DNA from: UBA4486 sp041984885
GTDB lineage: Bacteria; Pseudomonadota; Gammaproteobacteria; Eutrophobiales; Eutrophobiaceae
Direction: 5' to 3'
DNA length: 64,000 bases
NCBI GenBank assembly: GCA_041984885.1
Contig: JBHIXH010000003.1
Location: 1-64,000 of the forward strand
Shown here: in pieces, positions 1-9,012 of the stretch
Position numbering within the stretch: the first letter of the stretch is position 1
How the letters are laid out: each line of letters opens with the position of its first letter
Program-made: the position numbers and the translations under genes
Notes under the pieces: model-generated
What the model was told of the DNA's origin: nothing
The model's input: only the letters and a program-made list of their open reading frames with translations
The model's database searches: none

Positions 1-990
1 AAGATAGTCGTTGCCGCGTTGATGCAGCGGCGGCACATTGATGGTCAATACACTCAGACGGTGAAACAGGTCCTGGCGAAAAGTTTGCAGACGGACTGCC
101 TCTCTCAAGTCCCGGTTGGTGGCGGCAATGATGCGGGCATTCGATTGTCGTGGCTGGGTTTCACCGACCCGATAATATTCGCCGTTCTCCAACACACGTA
201 ATAATTTCGCCTGCAGATCAACCGGCATCTCGCCGATCTCGTCAAGAAACAGGCTGCCGTCTGCGGCCTCCTCAAAAAACCCGGTTTTTGCTGCGGTCGC
301 GCCGGTGAATGCGCCTTTACAATGACCAAACAATTGCGACTCGAGTAACTCGCCCGTGAATGCTGCACAATTAATTGTCAGGTACGGAGCGTCACTGTGC
401 CTGCTGCAGTCATGTAACTGCAATGCGACCAGTTCCTTGCCACAGCCGGACTCGCCTTCGATCAATACCGGAAACGGTTGATCGGCAAATTGCTGAATCA
501 GCCCTTTTAATGTCTGGATTTCTGCACTCTCGCCCAACAACGCATTTTCTTCACCCTTGGCAACTGCAGACTGCTCTGCGGCCAGCATCATCTGTTGGTG
601 TTTTAACCGGGCTTTCAACAGGTCGACATCGCACGGCTTCGGTATGAAATCGACTGCGCCCAGTGTTAACGCATGCTGGATGTTTTGCTGCTCATTCTGC
701 CCGGACAAAACCATGGTCTTTATCGAGCGGTTAAAGCCGATTAATTCCTGAATCAGATTAAAGCCTTCATCCGGCTTGTGTGGGACGGGAGGCAGGCCCA
801 GATCGACGAGGGCCAGGGCAGGCATGACGATGGCTTTTTGTAATTGTTTTCTGGCCTCGTTGCGATTCGCGGCCTTGAGTACATTAAATTCATCTCCAAG
901 CGCCAGCGCCAGCGAATCCAGGATTAATGGATCATCATCAACCAGCAACAATACCGGCGATTCAGCAGTGACAGGTTCCGGTGATGACAT
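1..990 (-). CDS. Sigma-54-dependent response regulator, PrsR-like (C-terminus off window)
   Basis: The first 330 residues can be read; the gene runs off the left edge, so the rest of the AAA+ domain and the DNA-binding HTH are not visible. The N-terminal receiver has the acidic pocket (VDDD, residues 17-20), the phosphoacceptor Asp63 in VDLGLP and the conserved Lys118. The AAA+ domain has Walker A GESGCGKE near 179-186, the sigma-54-contacting GAFTGA loop at 226-231 and Walker B LFLDEIGE near 247-254. It should therefore activate RpoN promoters when phosphorylated. The stretch DLGLPPVPHKPDEG resembles the receiver of PEP-CTERM-box regulators (PrsR), which fits the PEP-CTERM gene with a sigma-54 promoter at 20 kb. 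No prsK-type kinase lies upstream; metF does. The regulator class is certain; the PrsR assignment is an inference from sequence style. Confidence 0.85.
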   Translation of the reverse strand, partial: MSSPEPVTAESPVLLLVDDDPLILDSLALALGDEFNVLKAANRNEARKQLQKAIVMPALALVDLGLPPVPHKPDEGFNLIQELIGFNRSIKTMVLSGQNEQQNIQHALTLGAVDFIPKPCDVDLLKARLKHQQMMLAAEQSAVAKGEENALLGESAEIQTLKGLIQQFADQPFPVLIEGESGCGKELVALQLHDCSRHSDAPYLTINCAAFTGELLESQLFGHCKGAFTGATAAKTGFFEEAADGSLFLDEIGEMPVDLQAKLLRVLENGEYYRVGETQPRQSNARIIAATNRDLREAVRLQTFRQDLFHRLSVLTINVPPLHQRGNDYL

Positions 991-1085
991 AGGCGAGCGG
1001 TAATGTTCGGATCTGCATAAAACTGATCCAACATACTCGCAATGCGGCTGTCCAGCAAGGACGCCGACAGGTAATTTACAAGGTA

Positions 1086-1967
1086 TCAGGCAGCGCCGGA
1101 TGCCGTCCGGATTTTTTCTGACAGATCCAGATTTGCCCAGATCTCCTCCGCCGCGTCGGCCTGATTCATCGTATAGATATGCAAGCCCGGTGCACCACCT
1201 TTTAACAGGTCATCACATAACAACGTTGTCACTTCAGTACCAAACTTGCGGATCGCAGTACGGTCATCGCCGAAGTCGCGCAGGCGTTTCAGAATGTAGC
1301 GCGGTATCTCGGCACCACAAGCCTCGGAGAATCGAACCAGTTGCGTGCAGTTAATGATCGGCATGACTCCGGGAACGATCGGGATATCAATACCCATCTT
1401 TTCGCAGGCATCGACAAAGCGAAAATAGGCATCGGCATTATAAAAATACTGGGTAATTGCTGCATTCGCGCCAGCATCGACTTTACGCTTGAAATTGTTC
1501 ATATCATCACGTGCCGTCGGCGATTGCGGATGAAACTCCGGATAACAGGCAACTTCTATATAAAACTTGTCGCCAGTCTCCCGGCGAATAAATTCAACCA
1601 GTTCATTGGCGTAACGAAATGGTCCCATGCCCATTGAACCGGACCCCAGGTCACCACGCAGTGCAACGATATGCTGTATATCGTTATCGAGATAACGCTG
1701 CAGGATTTCCTGGATCTCATCGGCCATGGTGCCAATACAGGAAAGATGCGGCACACCCTGAATACCGGTTTTCTCGCGGATATCGACGACCGTCTCAAAG
1801 GTGCGATCACGTGTGCTGCCACCTGCACCGAAAGTTACAGAAAAGAAACTCGGGCCCAGCCTGGCCAGTCGCTCCTGCGTCATCTGTAATTTACCCGCAG
1901 CCTCCGGCGTGCGTGGCGGAAAGAATTCGAAACTGAATTTACGTTCGTATTTTTTTTGCGAATCCAT
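1086..1967 (-). CDS. metF: Methylenetetrahydrofolate reductase [NAD(P)H]
   Basis: This reduces 5,10-methylene-THF to 5-methyl-THF, the methyl donor for methionine synthesis. It is 293 residues, the usual length of single-domain bacterial MetF. The N-terminal FEFFPPRTPEA strand carries the conserved Glu of the family, and SVTFGAGGSTRDRT, ALRGD and YPEFHPQS are typical FAD-barrel segments. It lies 87 nt downstream of ahcY on the same strand, so the SAH riboswitch ahead of ahcY may also control it. The truncated response regulator begins about 95 nt further downstream. Confidence 0.97.
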   Translation of the reverse strand: MDSQKKYERKFSFEFFPPRTPEAAGKLQMTQERLARLGPSFFSVTFGAGGSTRDRTFETVVDIREKTGIQGVPHLSCIGTMADEIQEILQRYLDNDIQHIVALRGDLGSGSMGMGPFRYANELVEFIRRETGDKFYIEVACYPEFHPQSPTARDDMNNFKRKVDAGANAAITQYFYNADAYFRFVDACEKMGIDIPIVPGVMPIINCTQLVRFSEACGAEIPRYILKRLRDFGDDRTAIRKFGTEVTTLLCDDLLKGGAPGLHIYTMNQADAAEEIWANLDLSEKIRTASGAA

Positions 1968-2054
1968 ATTGGCTACCTGATCAAGGCAATAGCCGGACGT
2001 TTATGAACCAAAGGTTCACTAAAACGCCCGGCCGATGCGTGAGCGGAAAAAAAA

Positions 2055-3473
2055 TCAGTAACGATAATGATCCGGTTTATACGGACCTTCTACCGGCACA
2101 CTGATGTAATCGGCCTGTTCCTGGCTTAACGGAGTCAGGTTAGCACCGATACGCTGCAAGTGCAGACGGGCCACTTTTTCGTCCAGGTGTTTAGGCAGTA
2201 CATAGACATCATTCTTGTACTCGCCGGTTTTGTTAAACAATTCAATCTGCGCCAGCACCTGGTTCGTGAATGAATTGGACATAACAAAACTTGGATGACC
2301 GGTAGCACAACCGAGGTTAACCAGACGGCCTTTCGCCAGCAGGATGATGCGTTTGCCATCAGGGAAAATGACATGGTCAACCTGTGGCTTGATCTCATCC
2401 CACTCGTATTGTTCGAGGCTGGCGACGTCGATTTCATTATCGAAGTGACCGATATTGGAAACGATTGCCTGGTCTTTCATTTGTACCATGTGATCGTGCG
2501 TGATCACGTTGAAGTTTCCGGTTGTCGTGACAAAGATATCCGCCTTGCTGCAGGCTTCATCCATCGTCACTACCCGGAAGCCTTCCATCGCGGCCTGCAG
2601 TGCACAGATAGGATCAATCTCGGTTACCCACACGGTTGCGCCGAGACCTTTCAGGGACTGGGCACAACCTTTACCGACATCGCCGTAACCGAGTACCAGT
2701 GCTACCTTGCCGGCGATCATCACGTCAGTCGCCCGCTTGATGCCATCGACCAGTGATTCACGGCAACCATACAGGTTGTCGAATTTGGACTTCGTCACCG
2801 AGTCGTTCACGTTAATGGCTGGAAATGGCAACGTGCCCTGTTTCACCATTTGATACAGGCGGTTCACGCCGGTCGTGGTTTCTTCTGTCACGCCTTTGAT
2901 ATTCGCCAGTGTGCGTGAATAAAATGTGTTGTCTTCTTCAAGACGTTTTTTTATTGCGGCGTACAGGCAACGTTCTTCCTCACTGCCCGGGTTATCGAGT
3001 ACGGAAATGTCTTTCTCCGCCTTGCTACCCAGGATCAGCAACAAGGTGGCATCGCCACCATCGTCAAGGATCATGTTGGGTGTACCGCCATCGTGCCATT
3101 CCATGATGCGATGCGTGTAGTCCCAGTACTCGGTCAACGATTCGCCTTTAAACGCGAACACCGGTATTTCCTGTTCGGCAATCGCCGCCGCTGCATGATC
3201 CTGCGTTGAGTAAATATTGCACGATGCCCAACGCACCTCGGCACCCAGTGCGACCAGCGTTTCGATCAGCACGGCCGTCTGGATGGTCATGTGCAATGAA
3301 CCGGCTATGCGCGCGCCTTTCAAGGGTTTGTCGTTTCCGTATTCCTCGCGGATTGCCATCAGGCCCGGCATTTCGGTTTCGGCGATACGGATCTCTTTAT
3401 GACCCCAGCCAGCCAGGGAGATGTCGGCTACGTGGTAGTCGTTTGATGATAGTTCAGCAGATGCTACGCTCAT
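2055..3473 (-). CDS. ahcY: Adenosylhomocysteinase (SAH hydrolase)
   Basis: This hydrolyses S-adenosylhomocysteine to adenosine and homocysteine, removing the inhibitory product of SAM-dependent methylation. It has 472 residues, the NAD-binding GYGDVGKGCAQ loop, and the family's C-terminal KPDHYRY, which donates Lys and Tyr to the neighbouring subunit's cofactor site. The start is fixed by a strong AGGAGGA ribosome-binding site at 3481-3487. The leader carries an SAH riboswitch, so expression should rise when SAH accumulates. metK lies upstream and metF downstream, making a methyl-cycle cluster. Confidence 0.98.
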   Translation of the reverse strand: MSVASAELSSNDYHVADISLAGWGHKEIRIAETEMPGLMAIREEYGNDKPLKGARIAGSLHMTIQTAVLIETLVALGAEVRWASCNIYSTQDHAAAAIAEQEIPVFAFKGESLTEYWDYTHRIMEWHDGGTPNMILDDGGDATLLLILGSKAEKDISVLDNPGSEEERCLYAAIKKRLEEDNTFYSRTLANIKGVTEETTTGVNRLYQMVKQGTLPFPAINVNDSVTKSKFDNLYGCRESLVDGIKRATDVMIAGKVALVLGYGDVGKGCAQSLKGLGATVWVTEIDPICALQAAMEGFRVVTMDEACSKADIFVTTTGNFNVITHDHMVQMKDQAIVSNIGHFDNEIDVASLEQYEWDEIKPQVDHVIFPDGKRIILLAKGRLVNLGCATGHPSFVMSNSFTNQVLAQIELFNKTGEYKNDVYVLPKHLDEKVARLHLQRIGANLTPLSQEQADYISVPVEGPYKPDHYRY

Positions 3474-3494
3474 CAGGTATTCCTCCTAGATAAA

Positions 3495-3569
3495 GCGAGC
3501 GCCGTTTGTTCATGGAACCGCTGTTCGAGCCTGGAGACCGGACTGGCCTTCGCAACGCTCCTCGAACAG
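3495..3569 (-). promoter_or_regulatory. SAH riboswitch in the ahcY leader
   Basis: Read on the minus strand, the leader contains the conserved blocks of the ahcY-motif riboswitch in order: GTTCGAGGAGCGTTGCGA, then CCAGGCTCGAAC, then AAACGGCGCTCGC. GTTCGAG pairs with CTCGAAC as P1, GGCC/GGTC form the inner stem, and GAGCG pairs with CGCTC as the pseudoknot. The 3' arm ends 7 nt before the AGGAGGA ribosome-binding site. That fits an ON switch that frees the ribosome-binding site when SAH binds. The conserved core is nearly identical to the published consensus. Confidence 0.95.
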
Positions 3570-3592
3570 GGCAAAGCTAAAATCGGCCGCAA

Positions 3593-3620
3593 AGTATACT
3601 TCGTTGGGCTCTTGTTTCAA
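3593..3620 (-). promoter_or_regulatory. Sigma-70 promoter of ahcY
   Basis: On the minus strand, TTGAAA (3620-3615) and TATACT (3598-3593) are separated by 16 nt. The expected start, near 3586, lies about 17 nt ahead of the SAH riboswitch, which is the right geometry for the leader. Confidence 0.6.
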
Positions 3621-3717
3621 GTCCCGACTTGACAAACAAATACAGCCTGATTCAATAAATCATTGTTTTATAAATATAAATACAATTAATTGATATTTGT
3701 GTACTGCAACAATGAAC

Positions 3718-3746
3718 AAAAAAAGCGGGTATTCTATCCACCCGCT
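3718..3746 (-). terminator. Rho-independent terminator of metK
   Basis: The 7-bp stem AGCGGGT/ACCCGCT (3724-3730, 3740-3746) is followed on the minus strand by six U. It lies just after the metK stop and separates metK from the riboswitch-controlled ahcY transcript. Confidence 0.8.
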
Positions 3747-3771
3747 TTATTTAAAAATGAAGAAGTCAGCG

Positions 3772-4923
3772 TTAACCGTTTTTTAACGCTTCCACTTTAT
3801 CGGTTTTTTCCCATGGCAGGTCGATATCGTTGCGGCCGAAGTGACCATAGGCAGCCGTTTGTTTATAGATAGGTTGTAACAGATCGAGCATCGCGATTAT
3901 GCCTTTCGGCCGCAAATCAAAATGCTTTCGGATCAATTCGACCAGTTTTGTTTCGTCCATCGTTCCGGTACCGAATGTATCCACACTGATCGAGGTCGGT
4001 TCAGCCACACCGATTGCGTACGACACCTGCACCTCGCAACGTTCTGCCAGGCCGGCAGCAACAATGTTTTTGGCAACATAACGTGCAGCATACGCAGCCG
4101 AGCGGTCGACTTTTGACGGGTCTTTACCGGAGAAGGCACCACCACCGTGACGCGCCATGCCACCATAGGTATCTACGATGATCTTGCGACCGGTCAAACC
4201 ACAATCGCCCATTGGACCACCGACGACAAAGCGCCCGGTCGGGTTGATGTGATACAGCGTTTTATTGCCGAGCAGTTCGGCCGGGAGTACCGGCTTGATG
4301 ATCTCTTCCATGACGGCTTCGCGTAAATCCGCGGTAGAGATATCCGGACTGTGTTGCGTCGAGAGGACGACGGCTTCAATCGCAACCGGTTTGCTGTCTT
4401 CATAGCGGAACGTCACCTGGCTTTTCGCATCCGGTCGTAACCAGTCAAGCGTGCCATTTTTACGGACTTCTGCCTGGCGACGAACCAGACGATGTGAAAA
4501 ATCAATCGGTGCCGGCATTAATGTCTCGGTCTCGTTACAGGCATAACCAAACATCAACCCCTGATCACCGGCGCCCTGTTCCTTGTCACTACCTTCGTCG
4601 ACACCCATCGCAATATCGGCCGATTGTTTATCGAGCGCGATCATGACGCCGCAAGTATCCGCGTCGAAACCAATATCGGAACTGGTATAACCAATCTCCC
4701 GTATCGTGCTGCGAACGACATCCTGAAAATCGACTTCGGCAGTCGTGGTAATTTCACCGGCTATAACCGCAAGGCCGGTCGTTACCATGGTTTCGCACGC
4801 CACGCGTGCCTTGTTATCCTGCGAAAATATCGCATCGATGATGGCATCAGAAACCTGATCCGAGACCTTGTCCGGATGTCCTTCCGAGACAGATTCTGAT
4901 GTAAATAATTGATTTTTAATCAT
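3772..4923 (-). CDS. metK: S-adenosylmethionine synthetase
   Basis: This makes SAM from methionine and ATP. It has 383 residues, the length of E. coli MetK, with N-terminal LFTSESVSEGHPDK, central GGGAFSGKDPSKVDRSAAY (the phosphate-binding loop) and the usual C-terminus. A terminator follows directly, so it is transcribed separately from ahcY although both serve the methyl cycle. The start has no clear Shine-Dalgarno sequence, but it matches the family's N-terminus. A divergent thioredoxin-fold gene shares the intergenic region, which contains an inverted repeat. Confidence 0.98.
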   Translation of the reverse strand: MIKNQLFTSESVSEGHPDKVSDQVSDAIIDAIFSQDNKARVACETMVTTGLAVIAGEITTTAEVDFQDVVRSTIREIGYTSSDIGFDADTCGVMIALDKQSADIAMGVDEGSDKEQGAGDQGLMFGYACNETETLMPAPIDFSHRLVRRQAEVRKNGTLDWLRPDAKSQVTFRYEDSKPVAIEAVVLSTQHSPDISTADLREAVMEEIIKPVLPAELLGNKTLYHINPTGRFVVGGPMGDCGLTGRKIIVDTYGGMARHGGGAFSGKDPSKVDRSAAYAARYVAKNIVAAGLAERCEVQVSYAIGVAEPTSISVDTFGTGTMDETKLVELIRKHFDLRPKGIIAMLDLLQPIYKQTAAYGHFGRNDIDLPWEKTDKVEALKNG

Positions 4924-4934
4924 TTGAATAGTCT

Positions 4935-5031
4935 GGTTCGTTTGAATTCGGGCGCCATTCTAGCGTCATTGCAAAGGATTACCAGTGGTGCTTGCATGGT
5001 CATAGTGACAATAGGCAAGATTCAACGAACC
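4935..5031. repeat. Widely spaced inverted repeat in the metK/thioredoxin-fold divergent region
   Basis: GGTTCGTTTGAAT (4935-4947) and GATTCAACGAACC (5019-5031) are inverted copies that differ by one inserted T, about 71 bp apart. One arm lies near each of the two divergent genes. They could be paired operators, but no known site was recognised. Confidence 0.4.
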
Positions 5032-5052
5032 CATTTCCTAAGGAGAATCAAC

Positions 5053-5610
5053 GTGGTCTTAACGGAAACTCCAGCTGTGAATTCGGGCGAAACCGCGCCT
5101 GATTTTTGCCTGCAGGGCACAACAGGCAACGCGCTGCGGCTGGACGACTGTGTCGGCAAAAACGGCACTGTCGTCATGTTTATCTGTAATCACTGCCCGT
5201 ACGTCAAGGCCATCCAGCAGCATCTCGTCGATGAGGCGAATGCACTGCTCAAGATCGGGGTGAAATGCGTCGCCATCATGCCGAATGACACCGCAGCTTA
5301 TCCAGACGATTCGCTGGAAAATATGCAAACCATCGCGGCAAGGTTTGACTATCCGTTTCCCTATTTGATTGATGCAACCCAGCAGGTGGCCAGGGCCTAT
5401 GGCGCTGTCTGCACACCGGATTTTTTCGGCTATAACGCCAAACGACAACTGCAATATCGCGGACGCCTGAACCCGGTCACGCCGGCAAAAGCGGCCGAGG
5501 AAGGTATGTCCAGGGATCTGTTTAATGCGATGCAAATGATTGTAAAAACCGGGCATGGTCCGGATGAACAATGGCCCAGTCTTGGTTGTTCGATAAAATG
5601 GAAAGATTAG
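5053..5610 (+). CDS. Thioredoxin-fold (AhpC/TSA-redoxin) protein
   Basis: A 185-residue cytoplasmic redoxin without a signal peptide. The GTG start at 5053 is chosen because AAGGAG lies at 5040-5045 and the fold begins with APDFCLQG soon after. The active-site motif is CNHCPYVK, a CxxC followed by the cis-Pro-region spacing of the ResA/peroxiredoxin-like family. The C-terminus ends SLGCSIKWK, a conserved tail of this common proteobacterial thioredoxin family protein. Its physiological substrate is unknown. It is transcribed divergently from metK. Confidence 0.85.
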   Translation: MVLTETPAVNSGETAPDFCLQGTTGNALRLDDCVGKNGTVVMFICNHCPYVKAIQQHLVDEANALLKIGVKCVAIMPNDTAAYPDDSLENMQTIAARFDYPFPYLIDATQQVARAYGAVCTPDFFGYNAKRQLQYRGRLNPVTPAKAAEEGMSRDLFNAMQMIVKTGHGPDEQWPSLGCSIKWKD

Positions 5611-5630
5611 TCCGCCAGCAATAACACTTC

Positions 5631-6725
5631 ATGGCTCTACATCGACAACATCAGCTGATGCTGACAACGATTGCAATCAGTGTGTTACTCGGCTTCGCCC
5701 TGGCCGAGGCCGGTCTCAGGCTCTGGCAACGTCACATCATAACGAGCGAGAAAATGTCAGAGGGCTTTATTCTTTACGATGAACAACTGGGCTGGCGACT
5801 GGCAGAAAACTGGAATGGCACTCACCGCCATTTTGATTACACGGCGAACTACTCAACGAATACCGACGGCTTTCGACTTTCCGGACAGACACAAAAGCAA
5901 CAAACACCGGTTGCCGTGATCGGTGACAGTTTCACCTTCGGGCTTGGTGTGAACGACAACGAAACATTTGTCGAAAGACTGAATGCAAATGACACAGGCC
6001 GTTTCTTTCAGAATTATGCGGTGCCCGGCTACAGCAATGATCAACAGTGGTTATTGCTGCAACAGCTGGATAAACACACGTCTATCAATGACGTTTTATG
6101 GTTTGTCTATCTCGGTAATGACCTGCTGGATAATGTCTTGCCGTTTCCGCTACAGGCCGAATATTCAAAACCCTGGCTGGAACTCCGTCAGCAAGAACTG
6201 CGAGTGAACAACATCCCTGTGCCACAATTGCGAAAACCGGCACAACGGCTGGCACAGGATAGCCAGAAACTGATCGCGCCTGATACTGGCAATACGTCCG
6301 TATTCTATAAGCTGTTGCAGGTATCGAAGATTGGTCAATTGCTCGTGAACGCAATCGCACCCGTGGACTATTCTCAACATCAATTCGGCGACTCATTTAA
6401 TAATGAAATAGCCGTTTTTAATGCGTTGCTGACTGCTCTCTCGCAACGGTTTGAGGACGGACAATTAACGCTGGTGTTACTGCCTGGTCGCTCGTTCGTC
6501 GAGTTGCCTGACAGTTATGCCGCGGCATTACAGGCACACTTTCGCCTGGCGATATTGAGCAGCACTGAAAGAATCCGGCTACGCACAATAGATTTGGCTA
6601 CATTGCTGCAAGAACAGGCGTCTGACAGCAAAGCATCGTTTTTTTACCCGAATGACGGCCATTTAAATCCTCTTGGCCATCAAATCAGCGCAAAACTGCT
6701 GCAACAGGCGATCGATTCGCACTGA
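5631..6725 (+). CDS. Membrane-anchored SGNH/GDSL hydrolase-like protein
   Basis: 364 residues with one N-terminal hydrophobic segment (about residues 10-27), then an SGNH-type domain. Visible motifs are VIGDSFTFG with the nucleophile Ser100, LGND (the oxyanion Asn block, about 162-165) and DGHLNPLGH with the catalytic Asp/His near the C-terminus. The family includes esterases and O-acetyl-group transferases or hydrolases acting on polysaccharides; the substrate cannot be inferred here. It starts 20 nt after the thioredoxin-fold gene, so the two may be co-transcribed. The ribosome-binding site is weak, and Met10 is an alternative start. Confidence 0.8.
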   Translation: MALHRQHQLMLTTIAISVLLGFALAEAGLRLWQRHIITSEKMSEGFILYDEQLGWRLAENWNGTHRHFDYTANYSTNTDGFRLSGQTQKQQTPVAVIGDSFTFGLGVNDNETFVERLNANDTGRFFQNYAVPGYSNDQQWLLLQQLDKHTSINDVLWFVYLGNDLLDNVLPFPLQAEYSKPWLELRQQELRVNNIPVPQLRKPAQRLAQDSQKLIAPDTGNTSVFYKLLQVSKIGQLLVNAIAPVDYSQHQFGDSFNNEIAVFNALLTALSQRFEDGQLTLVLLPGRSFVELPDSYAAALQAHFRLAILSSTERIRLRTIDLATLLQEQASDSKASFFYPNDGHLNPLGHQISAKLLQQAIDSH

Positions 6726-6941
6726 ATCAGTAAAAAAACACGAAAATTCCTCCCTGTGGCTTGCCCGGATGCCGCCACTGATAGAGAATACCGCGCTTGT
6801 AACGGGGTCGCTGAACGTCCATTCCGAATTGCTTTTTTCCGGCCATCAAAGCCGGATTTTCCGTGACATTAGCAGAACCAGATCGCTGGCCGCAGCCTTT
6901 GCCGCCAACGCCGGTGTAATTTACTTTTTATAGCGATACAT

Positions 6942-8984
6942 ATGAATCAGGAAACCGCAACCAAGCCCTCTCTGGCGAACGAACTGCCAGACCGTCGAAC
7001 CCTGGCCAACGCGATCCGTGCACTCAGCATGGACGCGGTCGAAAAAGCGAAATCCGGCCATCCGGGTGCGCCGCTCGGCATGGCCGATATTGCCGAAGTA
7101 CTCTGGAACGACTTTCTTAAACATAACCCGGCGAACCCGCACTGGATCGACCGCGATCGCTTTATCCTGTCAAACGGTCACGGTTCCATGTTGCTGTATT
7201 CGCTGTTACACCTGAGCGGCTATGACGTCAGCATTGATGATTTAAAACAGTTTCGTCAGCTGCATTCGAAAACCCCGGGCCATCCGGAATACGGCTATAC
7301 ACCGGGGGTTGAAACCACGACCGGACCGCTGGGGCAAGGCTTTGCCAACGCCGTCGGCATGGCACTGGCCGAACGTACTTTGGCGGCAACGTATAACCGA
7401 CCCGATCATGAAATCATTGATCACTACACGTATGTCGCACTCGGTGATGGTTGCCTGATGGAAGGCATCTCACACGAGGCGGCCTCGCTGGCTGGCACGC
7501 TTGGCCTCGGCAAGCTGATCGCGTTATTTGACTCCAACCGCATCTCGATCGACGGCGAGGTCGATGGCTGGTTTAAAGACGACAATGCCGCACGCTTTGC
7601 CGCCTATGGCTGGCATGTCATTGATAATGTCGATGGACACGATCCGGAACAGGTACGTGCGGCACTGGAGCAGGCACGTAACGAGACAACCCGACCGAGC
7701 TTCATTGTCTGCAAGACACAAATCGGCTTTGGTTCACCGAACAAGTCCGGCAAGGCATCCAGCCACGGCGCACCACTCGGAGCGGACGAGATCGAGCTGA
7801 CCCGACAAGCCCTGGGCTGGCCGCATGCCGAGTTTGAAGTACCGGACGAGATCTATGCCGCCTGGAACGCGGCCGACAAGGGCGCGAACAACGAATCTGC
7901 ATGGAACGATCGCTTTGCTGACTACGCCGACGCGCACCCCGAACTGGCGGCGGAACTGCAACGTCGTTTCAGCGGCGAGCTGCCGGAAGACTGGGACAGT
8001 AACATTGAAGCATTGATAACAGCGATAAATGAAAAAGGGGAAACCGTCGCCTCTCGCAAGGCATCACAGATCGCGTTGAACGGTATCGGCCCGGTATTAC
8101 CGGAACTGATCGGAGGCTCAGCCGACCTGACCGGCTCCAACCTGACGTTACATGCGGCCTCGCGCACGATCGACGATGACAACGCCGATGGCAACTACAT
8201 CTATTACGGGGTGCGTGAATTTGGCATGACTGCCATTAATAACGGTATGTCATTGCATGGCGGCTTTATCCCGTATGGCGGTACATTCCTGATGTTTTCC
8301 GAGTACGCCCGCAATGCATTGCGCATGGCGGCATTGATGAAAGTCAGAAATATCTCCGTGTTTACGCATGACTCGGTCGGTCTTGGCGAGGACGGTCCGA
8401 CACACCAGGCGGTCGAGCAGGCAGCCACATTAAGGATGATGCCAAACATGTCGGTCTGGCGTCCGTGCGACACGGTTGAAACTGCCGTGGCCTGGCGCTG
8501 CGCGATAGAAAATAAATCCGGCCCAAGCAGTTTATTGTTATCCCGTCAGGGTCTGCCACACATCGAACGTAACGACGAGCAAATTCAGGCGATTGCCAGC
8601 GGCGGTTACGTGCTGCTGGATCCCGATGCAACCCCGGAATTGATCCTGATCGCAACCGGTTCCGAGGTCGGCCTGGCAATGAATGTCGGACAGCAATTAA
8701 ACGCTGCAGGTACAGCCACCCGCGTGGTTTCGATGCCGTGTACTGATCGGTTTGATGCGCAGGCAGCCGACTACCGCGATAGCGTATTACTGCCGAACTG
8801 TCGCCAACGTGTCTCGATCGAGGCCGGTGTTGGTGACTACTGGCGTAAATACGTCGGGCTTGAAGGCCTCACCATTGGCATTGATACGTTTGGCGAGTCG
8901 GCACCGGCCGGCGATGTATTCAGCCATTTCGGTTTTACCGAAGCCGCGATCCTTGAGCGGATCAAGACATATATTCAAACATAA
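6942..8984 (+). CDS. tkt: Transketolase
   Basis: A thiamine-diphosphate enzyme that transfers two-carbon ketol units in the pentose phosphate or Calvin pathway. It has 680 residues with the expected landmarks: KSGHPGAPLGMAD, GHGSMLLYSLLH, the ThDP/Mg motif GDGCLMEG, and the C-terminal half with DSVGLGEDGPTHQ. It opens a five-gene glycolytic run, tkt-gap-pgk-pyk-fba, all on the same strand. This order is common in gammaproteobacteria and serves both glycolysis and carbon fixation, but no RuBisCO gene is visible in the window. Confidence 0.97.
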   Translation: MNQETATKPSLANELPDRRTLANAIRALSMDAVEKAKSGHPGAPLGMADIAEVLWNDFLKHNPANPHWIDRDRFILSNGHGSMLLYSLLHLSGYDVSIDDLKQFRQLHSKTPGHPEYGYTPGVETTTGPLGQGFANAVGMALAERTLAATYNRPDHEIIDHYTYVALGDGCLMEGISHEAASLAGTLGLGKLIALFDSNRISIDGEVDGWFKDDNAARFAAYGWHVIDNVDGHDPEQVRAALEQARNETTRPSFIVCKTQIGFGSPNKSGKASSHGAPLGADEIELTRQALGWPHAEFEVPDEIYAAWNAADKGANNESAWNDRFADYADAHPELAAELQRRFSGELPEDWDSNIEALITAINEKGETVASRKASQIALNGIGPVLPELIGGSADLTGSNLTLHAASRTIDDDNADGNYIYYGVREFGMTAINNGMSLHGGFIPYGGTFLMFSEYARNALRMAALMKVRNISVFTHDSVGLGEDGPTHQAVEQAATLRMMPNMSVWRPCDTVETAVAWRCAIENKSGPSSLLLSRQGLPHIERNDEQIQAIASGGYVLLDPDATPELILIATGSEVGLAMNVGQQLNAAGTATRVVSMPCTDRFDAQAADYRDSVLLPNCRQRVSIEAGVGDYWRKYVGLEGLTIGIDTFGESAPAGDVFSHFGFTEAAILERIKTYIQT

Positions 8985-9012
8985 AGTTAATAATGAAATT
9001 CTGGAGAGTAAA

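Noticed and set aside
991..1085. Possible short coding segment between metF and the response regulator (LLDSRIASMLDQFYAD in another frame)
   Set aside because: It has no start signal and runs out of frame into the regulator gene; too short to support.
1619..1936. Long ORFs antisense to metF, ahcY, glnS, argB and others
   Set aside because: They are shadows of strongly conserved genes and show no independent start signals or protein features.
4924..5052. SAM riboswitch upstream of metK
   Set aside because: None of the conserved SAM-I, SAM-II or SAM-IV core blocks could be found in the short leader.
6839..6860. CCGGC/GCCGG hairpin as a terminator ahead of tkt
   Set aside because: The stem is only 5 bp and the following ATTTTCC is a poor T run; the tkt promoter could not be placed with confidence either.
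6673..6933. 86-codon ORF between the SGNH protein and tkt
   Set aside because: It starts inside the preceding gene, has no ribosome-binding site and no protein-like composition.
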